DNA from: Beijerinckiaceae bacterium RH AL1
GTDB taxonomy: Bacteria; Pseudomonadota; Alphaproteobacteria; Rhizobiales; Beijerinckiaceae
Assembly (NCBI GenBank): GCA_901457705.2
Contig: LR590083.2
Location: forward strand, 1,612,597-1,676,596
Direction of reading: 5' to 3'
Length of the DNA stretch: 64,000 nucleotides
A program made the position numbers and the translations under genes. How positions within the stretch are numbered: position 1 is the stretch's first letter; each line of letters begins with the position of its first letter. Of this stretch, positions 53,405-62,991 are shown one piece after another. Under the pieces are notes generated by a model. The model ran no database searches. It was not told where the DNA came from and saw only the letters and a list, made by a program, of their open reading frames with translations.

Positions 53405-55723
53405 TCACGGCAGGGCCGAGGCGCGCTGCGCCTGGCGCACGGCGTCGGCAGGCGTTGCATGCGGGGCGCCCAGCTCGTCGATCCGCGTGCTCACGTGGCC
53501 GAGCTGGGCCACCTGCATCGTCGAGGCGATTGTGGCGAGCGCGGCGACCGAGGCCTTCGAGAGCGTCGCGGGGCGCGCGGCATGGCCCATCTCGGCGACG
53601 CCCGCCGGTGTCGGCGGCGCCGCCGCGGCGATCGCCTGCGCGTTCGGCGCCGGCAGGCCCGGCACCGGCTTCGGTTCCACGTTCTCCTGCGCGAACGTCA
53701 TGATGTCGTGCCACGTCCGCGCCGGGATCGAGCCGCCGGTCGTCTTGTCGCGCATCGGCGAGTAGTCGTCGTTGCCGTACCAGACGGCGCAGACGAAGTT
53801 GCCGGTGAAGCCCATGAACCAAGCGTCATGGTAGCCGTTCGTGGTGCCGGTCTTGCCCGACACCGGCAGGCCGGGGATGTCGGCGGCGCGGCCGGTGCCG
53901 CCGAGCACGACCTGGCGCAGCATGGTGTTCATCTCGGCGATGACGTGGGGATCGAAGATCTGCACCGGCTTCGGCTCGTCGCGGTCGTGATCGTAGATGA
54001 GCTCGCCGCGCCCGTTGGTGACCGAGACGGTGGCGTAGGGCGGCACGCGCTTGCCGCCGTTGGCGAAGGTCGCGTAGGCGCTGGCGTGCTCGATCATCTT
54101 CACGCCGGCGGCGCCGAGCGGCAGCGACACGGTGTCGGGCAGGGGCGTGGTCAGCCCCATCTTGCGCGCCGTCTTGATCAGCATGGCGCGGCCGGCCTTG
54201 GCCATCAGCCAGTTCGAGTTCGCCGGCGCCTGGCCTTCGCCGACCTCGATCGACAGGCGGATCGCCGCGGTGTTCAGCGACATCGCCAGCGCGGAGATCA
54301 GCGGCAGCTTGCCGGCGCGCTCGTCGTCGTAATTGTGCGGGCAGTAGTCCTTGCCGAGGCAGAGGCCGGCGGCGGAGATCAGCGTGTTGGGATGGAAGCG
54401 GCCCGTCGCCAGCGCGGTGAGGTAGAGGTAGGGCTTGAACGACGAGCCTGGCTGGCGGATCGCATCGGTGGCGCGATTGAACTGGCTCGCGCCGTAGTCG
54501 CGGCCGCCGACCATCGCGCGCAGCGCGCCGGTCGGCTCGAGCAGCACCGAGGCGCTCTGCTTGGCGTGATAGTAGGGACCGTTCTCGCGCAGCTGGTCCT
54601 CGATCGTCTGCTCGATGTGCTGCTGGATCGCCGGATCGAGCGCGAGGCGCACGTTGAGCACGCGCTCGTTGCCGAACTTGCCGGCGTCGGCCATCGCCTT
54701 CACCTCGCCGTAGGCGTAGTCGAGGTACCAGTCGGCGGTGATTTCCTGCGTCGAATGGTCGATCGGCGTCGCCGGGTTGCGCTGCGCGGCGTAGATCTGC
54801 CCGGCGGTGAGATAGCCCGCCTCGACCATGTTGTTGAGCACGTCGTTGGCGCGGGCGCGCGCCGCCGGCAGGTTGACGGTCGGCGCGTATTTCGACGGCG
54901 CCTTGAAGAGGCCGGCGATCATCGCCGCCTCCGGCAGCGTGAGATCGCGCACCGACTTGCCGAAATAGTACTGCGAGGCCGCCTGCACGCCGAAGGTGCC
55001 GCCGCCGAGGTACGCGCGATCGAGGTAGAGCGACAGGATCTGGCGCTTCGAGAGGTGCCACTCGAGCCAGAGCGCGAGGAAGGCTTCGTTGACCTTGCGG
55101 TTCAGCGTGCGCTCGTTCGAGAGGAACAGGTTCTTGGCGAGCTGCTGCGTCAGCGACGAGCCGCCCTGCACGTTGCCGGTGCCGCGCGTGTCGACCAGGA
55201 TCGCGCGCATCGTGCCGATGACGTCGATGCCGAAATGGTCGAAGAAGCGGCGATCCTCGGTCGCGATCAGCGCGTGGATGAGGTTCGGCGGCAGCTCGTC
55301 GAACGGCACCGCGTCGTCGTGGCGGATGCCGCGGCGGCCGACCTCCTGCCCGTAGCGGTCGAGGAAGGTGACCGCGAGGTCTTCCTTCTTGAGGTAGTCG
55401 TCCGAGACGAGGTCGAAGGCGGGGACGGCCAGCGCCAGGAGCACCATGCCGCCGAGGATCGCCACGAGGAAGCCCTCGCACGCCGCCTCGACCGCGAGCC
55501 GCTTCCAGCCCTCGACGTGGAAGCGGTCCATGAACAGCGTGAAGCGCTCGTAGGTCTCGCGCGTGCCGCGGCCGGACTCGAACAGCGTCGAATCGAGCCA
55601 GGCGTCGGCGGCGAGCATCTTGCGCGAGACGCGCTCGACGTAGCGGTTGCGCCCGGCCGCCGCGAGCAGGGAGCGGGCGCGTTCGGCCCATCGACGGACG
55701 TCGGAGAGAATCTGGCTCAGCAC
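53405..55723 (-). CDS. Penicillin-binding protein 1A (bifunctional)
   Basis: Encodes about 772 residues. A helix at about 84-104 anchors it in the inner membrane. The glycosyltransferase (GT51) domain has [33 protein letters not shown] and [15 protein letters not shown]. The transpeptidase domain has the nucleophile motif [22 protein letters not shown] and KTG in [15 protein letters not shown]. The C-terminal 80 residues are Ala/Pro-rich. It polymerises and cross-links peptidoglycan. GTG at 55723 is one of several possible starts; the N-terminal 60 residues are weakly conserved. Confidence 0.94.
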   Translation of the reverse strand: MLSQILSDVRRWAERARSLLAAAGRNRYVERVSRKMLAADAWLDSTLFESGRGTRETYERFTLFMDRFHVEGWKRLAVEAACEGFLVAILGGMVLLALAVPAFDLVSDDYLKKEDLAVTFLDRYGQEVGRRGIRHDDAVPFDELPPNLIHALIATEDRRFFDHFGIDVIGTMRAILVDTRGTGNVQGGSSLTQQLAKNLFLSNERTLNRKVNEAFLALWLEWHLSKRQILSLYLDRAYLGGGTFGVQAASQYYFGKSVRDLTLPEAAMIAGLFKAPSKYAPTVNLPAARARANDVLNNMVEAGYLTAGQIYAAQRNPATPIDHSTQEITADWYLDYAYGEVKAMADAGKFGNERVLNVRLALDPAIQQHIEQTIEDQLRENGPYYHAKQSASVLLEPTGALRAMVGGRDYGASQFNRATDAIRQPGSSFKPYLYLTALATGRFHPNTLISAAGLCLGKDYCPHNYDDERAGKLPLISALAMSLNTAAIRLSIEVGEGQAPANSNWLMAKAGRAMLIKTARKMGLTTPLPDTVSLPLGAAGVKMIEHASAYATFANGGKRVPPYATVSVTNGRGELIYDHDRDEPKPVQIFDPHVIAEMNTMLRQVVLGGTGRAADIPGLPVSGKTGTTNGYHDAWFMGFTGNFVCAVWYGNDDYSPMRDKTTGGSIPARTWHDIMTFAQENVEPKPVPGLPAPNAQAIAAAAPPTPAGVAEMGHAARPATLSKASVAALATIASTMQVAQLGHVSTRIDELGAPHATPADAVRQAQRASALP

Positions 55724-55832
55724 CGCGCAGGCCCAGCGAAAGGCACGACCGAATGATCTCCGTCTTGACGGAGCGGCTCGCCGAGCGCAAGCCGCCTTTC
55801 CGTCCCAATCCACGCGATTAGCCGCAAGCGCT

Positions 55833-56342
55833 ATGCCGCCCCGCACGTCCCGAAACGCGACAGTTCCTGCCCCGCGAACGCAGCCGAAAGAAGGCCCCGC
55901 CGCGGAGCCTTTCTGGCGCGTGAAGACGCTCGAGGAGATGACGGACCAGGAGTGGGAGAGCCTCTGTGACGGATGCGCGCGCTGCTGCCTCGTCAAGCTG
56001 GAGGACGAGGAGACGGGCGAGATCTACAAGACGGACATCGCCTGCAAGCTGCTCGACTGCGGCGCCTGCCGCTGCCGCTCCTATCCGATGCGGCAGAGCA
56101 AGGTCGACGACTGCCTCAAGCTGACGCCGCAGTCGGTGCGCGAGATCCCGTGGCTGCCGAAAACCTGTGCCTACCGCCTCGTTGCCGAAGGCAAGCCGCT
56201 CTTGCCGTGGCATCCGCTGCGCTCCGGCTCGCCCGAGAGCGTGCATGCGGCCGGCATCTCCGTCCGCGGGCGCACCGGCGGCAGCGAGCGGACCGTCAAG
56301 CTGCGCAACTACCTCGACCATATCGTCGACTGGGACGACTGA
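55833..56342 (+). CDS. YcgN/UPF0260-family cysteine cluster protein
   Basis: Encodes 169 residues. The cysteines [38 protein letters not shown] and the sequence [17 protein letters not shown] match the UPF0260 (YcgN) family, which has a YkgJ-type zinc/iron-sulfur-like cysteine cluster. Biochemical role unknown. ATG at 55833; the frame is open farther upstream without conserved sequence. Divergent from the penicillin-binding protein gene. Confidence 0.92.
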   Translation: MPPRTSRNATVPAPRTQPKEGPAAEPFWRVKTLEEMTDQEWESLCDGCARCCLVKLEDEETGEIYKTDIACKLLDCGACRCRSYPMRQSKVDDCLKLTPQSVREIPWLPKTCAYRLVAEGKPLLPWHPLRSGSPESVHAAGISVRGRTGGSERTVKLRNYLDHIVDWDD

Positions 56343-56419
56343 GCGGCGTCCCCAGTCGTCCGAGGATGGACGATTTGTGATTCGACATTGTCCATTCATG
56401 GCTCATTCAGGGCTGGGGA

Positions 56420-56914
56420 ATGAAGGCTGGCGTCATGAGAGCCGGTGTCGTTGCGCTTGGATGCCTGTTGCGCTTCGCCGGTCCGGCGCTGGCGGGCGAT
56501 CCCGTGCACGCCGTGCCGCCGTCGGTGCCCGCCAGCGCGCCCGTGCCCATCTCGACCCAGCCGCAGCAGAAGACCGAGGTGCAGGCGAAGGCCGCGGACG
56601 CCAAGCCGCACGACGCCGGCAAGCCCGCGCGCGGGGAGGAGTCGCGCCGCGACAGCTGGCGCGCCCGCACCTGCTTCAATGCGGCGCAGACGCGCGAGAA
56701 CGTCGCGGCGCACCGCCTGGCCGAGCCGTTCCGCGCGCTTCGCGTCGGCGGCCAGCAGGGCGAGGCGCTGCGCGCCAAGCTCTGCCGGTGGAAGCAGGAC
56801 GAGTGGATCTACGAGGTCTCGGTGCTTCGCCGGGACGGGCGCATCGTGCGCCTCTACATGAACGCGCAGAACGGCCAGTCCGTCGGCGCGCTCGACAGCA
56901 ACGACCGGCACTAG
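56420..56914 (+). CDS. Periplasmic PepSY-like protein (FeuN-like candidate)
   Basis: Encodes 164 residues from ATG 56420 (a second ATG at 56435 would remove five). Signal peptide (about 1-25, ending ALAGD), a Pro/Gln/Lys-rich linker to about 80 and a C-terminal domain with CFNAAQTRENVAAHRLAEPF and WKQDEWIYEVSVLRRDGRIVRLYMNAQNG, which resembles PepSY domains. It is directly upstream of the FeuPQ-like regulator. In Sinorhizobium a small periplasmic protein (FeuN) in that position restrains FeuPQ. The equivalence is inferred from position and topology. Confidence 0.75.
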   Translation: MKAGVMRAGVVALGCLLRFAGPALAGDPVHAVPPSVPASAPVPISTQPQQKTEVQAKAADAKPHDAGKPARGEESRRDSWRARTCFNAAQTRENVAAHRLAEPFRALRVGGQQGEALRAKLCRWKQDEWIYEVSVLRRDGRIVRLYMNAQNGQSVGALDSNDRH

Positions 56915-56922
56915 GAGACAGC

Positions 56923-57678
56923 ATGCGCCTGCTCGTCGTCGAGGACGACGTCGACTTGAACCGGCAGATCGTCCGGGCGCTGAGCGACGCCGGCTATGTC
57001 GTGGACCGCGCGCTCGACGGCGAGGAGGGCGCCTTCCTCGGCGAGACCGAGCCCTACGACGCCGTCGTGCTCGACCTCGGCCTGCCGAAGAAGGACGGCA
57101 TCACCATCATCAACGAGTGGCGCAAGGCCGGCCGCACCATGCCGATCCTGATCCTGACCGCGCGCGACCGCTGGAGCGACAAGGTCAAGGGCTTCGATGC
57201 CGGCGCCGACGACTACGTCGCAAAGCCCTTCCATATGGAGGAAGTCCTGGCGCGCATCCGCGCGCTGCTGCGCCGCGCGACCGGCCATGCGACGAGCGAG
57301 CTGGTCTGCGGCCCGGTGCAGCTCGACACGCGCGCGAGCCGCGTCTCGGTCGACGGCAACCACGTAAAGCTGACCTCGCACGAGTATCGGCTGCTCGCCT
57401 ATCTCATGCACCACGCCGGCCGCGTCGTCTCGCGCAGCGAGATCGTCGACCACCTCTACGACCAGGACTTCGACCGCGACTCGAACACGATCGAGGTGTT
57501 CGTCGGCCGCCTGCGGCGCAAGCTCGGCGTCGACATCATCCAGACGATGCGCGGGCTCGGCTATCTCGTCACCGCCGACGGCACGACCGAGGGCAAGGCC
57601 AAGGCTTCAGAGGCCAAGAGCGCCGAGCCCAAGGGCACAGAGTCGAAAGCCGAGCCGCGCGCGAGCCGGCAGACCTGA
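56923..57678 (+). CDS. feuP: OmpR-family response regulator, FeuP-like
   Basis: Encodes 251 residues. Receiver: LLVVEDDVDLNRQIV, phosphorylated Asp in VVLDLGLPKKDGI, Lys in YVAKPFHMEE. Winged helix: LTSHEYRLLAYLMHHAGRVVSRSEIVDHLYDQDFDRDSNTIEVFVGRLRRKLG and MRGLGYLV. The C-terminus adds about 30 lysine/glutamate/alanine-rich residues. It starts 8 bases after the PepSY gene (GGAGACAGC) and is followed by the kinase. FeuPQ in rhizobia affects osmoadaptation and cyclic glucan export; that function here is by homology only. Confidence 0.9.
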   Translation: MRLLVVEDDVDLNRQIVRALSDAGYVVDRALDGEEGAFLGETEPYDAVVLDLGLPKKDGITIINEWRKAGRTMPILILTARDRWSDKVKGFDAGADDYVAKPFHMEEVLARIRALLRRATGHATSELVCGPVQLDTRASRVSVDGNHVKLTSHEYRLLAYLMHHAGRVVSRSEIVDHLYDQDFDRDSNTIEVFVGRLRRKLGVDIIQTMRGLGYLVTADGTTEGKAKASEAKSAEPKGTESKAEPRASRQT

Positions 57679-57680
57679 GC

Positions 57681-59174
57681 ATGGCGACGCTGCGCCTGGC
57701 GTGGTTCCGGCGCGCCGTGCCCGAGGCCAAGGCCGCCGTGCCGCGCCGCGAGGCCATGTGGGGCGATCCGCGGCGCTGGTCGATCGGCACGCGGCTCTTC
57801 GTCTCGGCCGGCGTGCTCAGCACGCTGATCCTGCTGATTGCCGGCATCATCCTCACCGCCGTCTACCGCTCGACGACCGAAGCCGCCTTCGACGAGCGGC
57901 TTGGCGTCTACCTGCGCGCGCTCGTCGCCGACCTCGCGACCGACAAGACGAGCGATCCCAAGGCGTCCGACAAGGCGCCGGAGGAGTCGCGCAGCGACAC
58001 CGGCCATCTCGCCGATCCGCAGTTCGAGCTGCCGATGTCGGGCTGGTACTGGCAGATCACCCGGCAGGATGGTTCGAGCCCCGACATCCGCGCCTCGCGC
58101 TCGCTGTTCGCCTCGCACCTGCCGAAGCTCGCCGACCTCGGCGTGCCCGCCGGCATGGGCGGCGCGCGGCGCGGCTACGCGACAGGGCCCGACGACCGGC
58201 CGCTGCGCATGGTCGAGCGCGTCATCGATACCGGCGACGACGGCATCTATCTCGTCCAGGTCGCGGCGACGACCGACGAGATCGAGGCACAGATGTCGCA
58301 GTTCGAGCTGTCGCTGCTGATCAGCTTCGGCGTGCTCGCGGTCGTCCTCGTCGCGTCGTCGGCGGTGCAGCTGCGCTACGGGCTGCGGCCGCTGCGTCGC
58401 CTGCAGGACGGCGTGACGGCGATCCGTCGCGGCGAGAGTGAGGAGATCGAGGGCATCTTCCCGCGCGACATCGCGCCGCTGGCGGGCGAGCTCAACTTGA
58501 TGATCCAGGCCAACCGCGACGTCGTCGAGCGCGCCCGCACGCAGGTCGGCAACCTCGCGCACGCGCTGAAAACGCCGCTTAGCGTGATCATGAACGAGGC
58601 CGGCGCCGAGCCCGGGCCGCTCGCCGCCAAGGTCGGCGAGCAGGCCAACGTGATGCGCGACCAGGTCGCCTATTACCTCGACCGCGCGCGCGCCGCCGTC
58701 GCCGCGCGCAAGATCGGCAGCGCCACCGAGGTCGCGCCGGTGGTGGCCGGCCTCGTGCGCACCTTCGAGAAGATCTACCGCGACCGCGGCATCGCCTTCT
58801 CCGAGCAGGGCGGCGTCGGGCTGCGCTTCCTCGGCGAGCGGCAGGACCTCGAGGAGATGATCGGCAACCTCGTCGACAATGCCGGCAAGTGGGCGGGCGC
58901 CGAGGTGAAGATCGCGATCGCCGCCGAGCTCCGCAGCGCGGCGTCCGAGCGCGCCTTCTTCCGCGTGACGATCGACGACGACGGCCCCGGCCTGCCGCCG
59001 GAGGACCGCGCGGCGGCGATGAAGCGCGGCAAGCGCCTCGACGAGACGAAGCCGGGCTCCGGCCTCGGCCTCTCCATCGTCACCGAGCTGGCGGGGCTCT
59101 ACGGGGGAACGTTCAGGCTCGAGTCGAGCCCGCTCGGCGGCCTGCGCGCGGAGCTGACGCTGCCGGCGGCATAG
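57681..59174 (+). CDS. feuQ: Sensor histidine kinase, FeuQ-like
   Basis: Encodes 497 residues from ATG 57681, two bases after the regulator stop. Helix 1 (about 38-60), a periplasmic sensor domain of about 150 residues, helix 2 (about 210-232), HAMP-type linker, H-box NLAHALKTPLSVIMNEAG with the His, N-box IGNLVDNAGKWAG, DDDGPGLPP and SGLGLSIVTELAG. The H-box class (HALKTPL) and the long EDNA-type layout match PhoQ/FeuQ-type kinases. All catalytic boxes are present. Confidence 0.92.
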   Translation: MATLRLAWFRRAVPEAKAAVPRREAMWGDPRRWSIGTRLFVSAGVLSTLILLIAGIILTAVYRSTTEAAFDERLGVYLRALVADLATDKTSDPKASDKAPEESRSDTGHLADPQFELPMSGWYWQITRQDGSSPDIRASRSLFASHLPKLADLGVPAGMGGARRGYATGPDDRPLRMVERVIDTGDDGIYLVQVAATTDEIEAQMSQFELSLLISFGVLAVVLVASSAVQLRYGLRPLRRLQDGVTAIRRGESEEIEGIFPRDIAPLAGELNLMIQANRDVVERARTQVGNLAHALKTPLSVIMNEAGAEPGPLAAKVGEQANVMRDQVAYYLDRARAAVAARKIGSATEVAPVVAGLVRTFEKIYRDRGIAFSEQGGVGLRFLGERQDLEEMIGNLVDNAGKWAGAEVKIAIAAELRSAASERAFFRVTIDDDGPGLPPEDRAAAMKRGKRLDETKPGSGLGLSIVTELAGLYGGTFRLESSPLGGLRAELTLPAA

Positions 59175-59219
59175 GTCAGCCGCGTTGCTTCCACCGGTTG
59201 CGCGCGATACAGCAACTGC

Positions 59220-59660
59220 ATGCCCGGAGATACTTGGATCACGCAAGTCGAGACGGCCTGCGCAGGGCGTGGGTTGCAGATGACCGCACTGCGCCGCGAC
59301 GTCGCGGCGATCCTCGCCGGGGCCGACCAGCCGCTCGGCGCCTATGCGATCATCCAGAAGCTGTCTGAAGCCCAGAGCCGCATTGTCGCGCCGCCCACGG
59401 TCTACCGCACGCTCGATTTCCTGGTCGACAACGGCTTCGTCGTGAAGATCGAGAGCCGGCAGGCCTACGTCGCCTGCGATCATGTCGGCCACGATCACGA
59501 CCACCATGGCATCGTCTTCTCGTGCGCCGCCTGCGGCCGCACGGTCGAGGTCGACAGCAAGACGATCGACCGCGAGATCGCCGCCCTCGCAGAGCGCGAG
59601 GGCTTCACCGTCGAGCGCAAGGTCGTCGAGGTGGAAGGCCGCTGCCGCGACTGTCGCTGA
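59220..59660 (+). CDS. zur: Zinc uptake regulator Zur (Fur family)
   Basis: Encodes 146 residues. The Fur-type winged helix covers about residues 15-80 (TALRRDVAAILAGADQPLGAYAII and PPTVYRTLDFLVDNGFV). The dimer domain has the metal sites HDHDHH (about 91-96), CAAC (102-105) and CRDC (142-145) for the structural zinc. It is convergent with a hypothetical gene and next to the znu operon, which is why it is called Zur rather than Fur or Irr. It probably represses znuACB and the receptor at 28009. Confidence 0.92.
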   Translation: MPGDTWITQVETACAGRGLQMTALRRDVAAILAGADQPLGAYAIIQKLSEAQSRIVAPPTVYRTLDFLVDNGFVVKIESRQAYVACDHVGHDHDHHGIVFSCAACGRTVEVDSKTIDREIAALAEREGFTVERKVVEVEGRCRDCR

Positions 59661-59675
59661 TCCGACAGGCCGACG

Positions 59676-60317
59676 CTACGAGGGCAGCGGCGCCCAGTCG
59701 CGTGCGCCGCGCTCCCGCCTGCGGATCGCCTGCTCGGCCATGGACGCCGCCGCGCCGCAGAGCAGCGCGACGAGGCCGATCGCCAGCAACACGGCGAGGC
59801 AGGTCGGGTTCGTGAGCACCGCGCCGAGATGCGGGATGATGACATCGGCGGTGTTGAACGGCTCGTCGCTGAAGCGGCAAAGCACCATCGAGGCGTCGTG
59901 CTCCAGCATCTCGACGTCGACCGCGCGGGCGAGCGCTAGCTTGGCCTCGCGGTCGCCCGGCATGTCGCGCAGGTGCAGCAGCAAGGCGCGGACGCCGGCG
60001 AGGGTGGCATGCGTGCACTCGTTGAACGGGCTCTCCTCGTCTGAGAGGCTGCCGGGCACGAAACCCCAGGCGCAATAGAAATGCTGCAGGTTGATGTAGG
60101 CCTGCAGCCGCCGCATCGGCGGGTCGGTCGGATATTGCGCGTCGGCGAGCGCGCGGATCGCCGGCAGATGCGCGGCGAGCACGATCATCTGCCCGTGCGT
60201 GACGCTCGGCAGCGAGAGGCCGGTCGTCGCGCCGGCCGGCGAGCTTCGGTGGGCCGCGGCCGGCGCCGCCGGCAGCAGCAGGACGACGGCGGCGAGCATG
60301 CGCGCGGTGACGTTCAT
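59676..60317 (-). CDS. Hypothetical exported protein downstream of znuB
   Basis: Encodes 213 residues with a signal peptide (about 1-22, ending AAAH) and a hydrophobic helix near the C-terminus (about 172-195, LAVLLAIGLVALLCGAAASM). The middle has three cysteines and several histidines (THGQMIVLAAHLP, CAWGFVPG, ECTHATLAG). No family recognised. It lies 32 bases downstream of znuB in the same direction and convergent with zur, so it may be co-expressed with zinc uptake. Role unproven. Confidence 0.72.
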   Translation of the reverse strand: MNVTARMLAAVVLLLPAAPAAAHRSSPAGATTGLSLPSVTHGQMIVLAAHLPAIRALADAQYPTDPPMRRLQAYINLQHFYCAWGFVPGSLSDEESPFNECTHATLAGVRALLLHLRDMPGDREAKLALARAVDVEMLEHDASMVLCRFSDEPFNTADVIIPHLGAVLTNPTCLAVLLAIGLVALLCGAAASMAEQAIRRRERGARDWAPLPS

Positions 60318-60349
60318 GCCGCCTTATCGCATAGGATCGCGGCGTCGGC

Positions 60350-61135
60350 TCACCGTGCCGCGGCGAGGCTCGCGAGATAGCTGCCGGCGCCGAGCGCGGT
60401 GATCCAGAAGCTCGTCGGCCAGTCCGTGTAGAAGGCGAGCGTGAGGCTCGCCCAGGCCACCGTCAGCGCGATCGCGACGGAGAGCGCGATGCCGGTCGCC
60501 ACCGTGCGCGTCAGCCGCGCCGCGCTCGCCGCGGGCGCCACCATCAGCGCGAAGACGAGCAGCACGCCGACGATCTGGATCGCCTCGGCCGTCGAGATCG
60601 CGACGATCGCCATGAACAGCGACGAGGTGACGTCCTGGCGCACGCCGCGCGCCTCGGCGAGCTCGGGCTGCAGGCTCGCGAAGAGCAGGGGGCGCGCGAT
60701 GATCGCCAGCGCGGCGAGCGAGCCGAGGCCGAGCGCGAACAGGAGCTTCACGGTGCCGGCGTCGATGCCGAGCACGTTGCCGAACAGGATGTTCGTCGCG
60801 AGCGACGCGTAGGCCGTGTAGAAATGCAGGAACAGCAGGCCGAGCCCAAGCGAGGCCGTCAGCACGACGCCGATCGCCACGTCGCGCTGCGCCTTCTCGC
60901 CGAGCAGCCCGATCCCGATGCCGGCGAGCAGGGTGAAAGCGGTGAGCCCAAGGAACGGCGAGACGCCGATCAGCGCCGCTCCCGTCGCGCCGGGGAAGCC
61001 GGCGTGGGAGAGCGCGTGGCCGGCGAAGGTCTCGCCGCGCAGCACCAGGAGATAGCCGACGGCGCCGGCGACAAGCGAGACGATGGCGCAGGCCGCATAG
61101 GCGTTGCGCATGAACTCGTACGCGAAGGGGTTCAC
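60350..61135 (-). CDS. znuB: Zinc ABC transporter permease
   Basis: Encodes 261 residues with about 8 membrane helices. The family sequence includes FAGHALSHAGFPGATGAALIGVSP and the EAA-like loop EARGVRQDVTSSLFMAIVAISTAEAIQIVGVLLV. ZnuB forms the inner-membrane channel fed by ZnuA and energised by ZnuC. The GTG start at 61135 overlaps the znuC stop (GTGA). Confidence 0.93.
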   Translation of the reverse strand: MNPFAYEFMRNAYAACAIVSLVAGAVGYLLVLRGETFAGHALSHAGFPGATGAALIGVSPFLGLTAFTLLAGIGIGLLGEKAQRDVAIGVVLTASLGLGLLFLHFYTAYASLATNILFGNVLGIDAGTVKLLFALGLGSLAALAIIARPLLFASLQPELAEARGVRQDVTSSLFMAIVAISTAEAIQIVGVLLVFALMVAPAASAARLTRTVATGIALSVAIALTVAWASLTLAFYTDWPTSFWITALGAGSYLASLAAAR

Positions 61136-61959
61136 GCGCGGGCAAGCTCCGGCGTCGTCTGCTCCGAGCAGCAGGTGTGGTGGCCGAACTCGGCGTCCTC
61201 CGCCATGACGTGGTAGCGGCCGTTGTGGCGCGACACGTGGATCGGCGTCCCGTAGAGCCGCGACAGCACGCGGTCGTTGATGACGTCGTCGACCGGGCCG
61301 ACGGCCGCCTGGCCGTTGCCGAGGTAGAGCACCTGGTCGACCGCCGGCAGGATCGGGTTCACCTCGTGGGCGCAGAAGAGCACGGTGATGTGCTCCGCCC
61401 GCGCCACGTCGCGCACGGTATCGACGATGTGGCGCTGCGCGGCGGGGTCGAGGCTCACCAGCGGCTCGTCGAGCAGCAGCAGGCGCGGGCTGCCGATCAG
61501 CGCCTGCGCGACGAGGACGCGCTGGCGCTCGCCGCCCGACAGCTCGCTGATCGGGCGTCGTGCAAGGTCGCGCGCGCCGACGCGCTCGAGCGCCGCCTCC
61601 GCGGCCAGGCGATCGGCGCGCGAGGCGAAGGGCCAGCCCCAGCGCGTGCCGGCGACGGCGCCGACGACGAGGTCGAAGCCGGTGAGCCGGAGCTGCATCG
61701 CTCCGCGCCGGAACTGCGGCACGTAGCCGATACCGGCACCGCCGCGCGCCGGCGATCGCCCGAGCACGCGGATCGCGCCGCCGGAGATCGGCAGGATGCC
61801 GAGCACGGCGCGCATCAGCGTGGTCTTGCCGGCGCCGTTCGGCCCCAGCACGCCGACGAAGGCGCCCTGCGGGATCGCAAAGGATACGCGGTCGAGGATG
61901 CGGCGCTCGCCGAGGCTGAGCGCGACGGCGTCGAAGCTGAGAGCGTCGCTTTGGCTCAC
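61132..61959 (-). CDS. znuC: Zinc ABC transporter ATP-binding protein
   Basis: Encodes 275 residues. Walker A GVLGPNGAGKTTLM, signature LSGGERQRVLVAQAL, Walker B LLLLDEPLVSLD and the H-loop CAHEVN are all present. It drives zinc import. The C-terminal 30 residues carry histidines and two cysteines (FGHHTCCSE), perhaps metal-responsive. The start is GTG 61959, overlapping the znuA stop by GTGA; a longer frame upstream lies inside znuA. Confidence 0.94.
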   Translation of the reverse strand: MSQSDALSFDAVALSLGERRILDRVSFAIPQGAFVGVLGPNGAGKTTLMRAVLGILPISGGAIRVLGRSPARGGAGIGYVPQFRRGAMQLRLTGFDLVVGAVAGTRWGWPFASRADRLAAEAALERVGARDLARRPISELSGGERQRVLVAQALIGSPRLLLLDEPLVSLDPAAQRHIVDTVRDVARAEHITVLFCAHEVNPILPAVDQVLYLGNGQAAVGPVDDVINDRVLSRLYGTPIHVSRHNGRYHVMAEDAEFGHHTCCSEQTTPELARA

Positions 61960-62825
61960 ATGGTCCGCCCGGCCAGGTCGTGCTTGATCTCGTCGAGCTG
62001 GCCCGCGAACCACGACTGGATGGTCATGCCCTTCGGCATGGTCTCGGTGACGCCGACGACGATCACCTTGTGCGCCTTGGCGATGTCGAGGAGCCGCGCC
62101 GTCGTCTTGTCGGTGACCTGCTTGTTGTAGAACAGGATCTTCGCCTCGCCGTCGGTCAGGCTCTTCTCGAAGGCGATGACCTGCGAGGGCGACGGCTCGG
62201 CGTTGTTCATGATCGCGATCTGGAACGGCTCGTTCAGCATCTTGAAGCCCAGGGCCTGTGCCATGTAGCCGAACACCGGTTCGGTCGCCGTCACCACGAC
62301 GCCCGCGTGGTCGGCCTTGATCGGGCCGACGTCGGCAGTCGCCTTGGCGAAGGAGGCGTCGAACGCCTCGAGGTTCCTCGCATAATCCGCGGCGTGTCCG
62401 GGGTCGAGCGTCTTCAGGTCGTCGGCGAGCGCCTTTGCCACGGCTGGGAAGGTCGCCGGCTTGTACCAGAGGTGCGGGTTGTCGCCCGACTTGGCGCCGA
62501 CGAGGTCGGCGGCGACCACCTCGGTCGGCTTGGTGTGCGTGGCGGAGAGGAGCTTGCCCATCCAGGGATCGTAGTCGGCGCCGTTGAAGACGACGATCTT
62601 CGCCGCAGCGATGGCTTTCGCCGTCGAGGCGCTGGTCTCGAAGAGATGCGGGTCGTCGTCGGGGTTCGAGAGGATGCTCGTCACCGTGACATGGTCGCCG
62701 CCGATCTGGCGCGCGAGGTCGCCGTAAAAATTCTCGGCCGCCACGATGGTGACCGGCGAGTCGGCGCGCGCGGCGAGGGGCGCCAGCGCGAGCGCGGCGA
62801 AGAGGGCAGCGGGGACAAGGCGCAT
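61956..62825 (-). CDS. znuA: Zinc ABC transporter substrate-binding protein
   Basis: Encodes 289 residues with a signal peptide (about 1-22, ending ARAD). The A-type metal-binding cluster is seen as DPHLFETS, DNPHLWYKP and a late TEPVFGYMAQAL; the usual histidine-rich loop of ZnuA is absent. Zinc is the best guess because of the Zur-like box upstream and zur nearby, although manganese cannot be excluded for this cluster. First gene of the znuA-znuC-znuB operon. Confidence 0.92.
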   Translation of the reverse strand: MRLVPAALFAALALAPLAARADSPVTIVAAENFYGDLARQIGGDHVTVTSILSNPDDDPHLFETSASTAKAIAAAKIVVFNGADYDPWMGKLLSATHTKPTEVVAADLVGAKSGDNPHLWYKPATFPAVAKALADDLKTLDPGHAADYARNLEAFDASFAKATADVGPIKADHAGVVVTATEPVFGYMAQALGFKMLNEPFQIAIMNNAEPSPSQVIAFEKSLTDGEAKILFYNKQVTDKTTARLLDIAKAHKVIVVGVTETMPKGMTIQSWFAGQLDEIKHDLAGRTM

Positions 62826-62854
62826 GCAGCGGCTCCAGTCGAGGTCAGGCTTAC

Positions 62855-62867
62855 GTTATACCATAAC
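62855..62867 (-). promoter_or_regulatory. Zur-like box before znuA
   Basis: GTTATACCATAAC is a near-perfect palindrome lying 30 bases before the znuA ATG. It matches the box upstream of the TonB-dependent receptor (27969-27981) at 11 of 13 positions. Confidence 0.8.
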
Positions 62868-62991
62868 ATTCACGGCCGAATAGTGGTTCGGGCTCACGAT
62901 TGTCGGGCCGGCGTCGATCGGGAGGTTTCGGCCTCACGCCGCCGCCGCGATCGTGCTACCTCCGCCGCCTTTCGCTTGGTTCGGACGCAGG

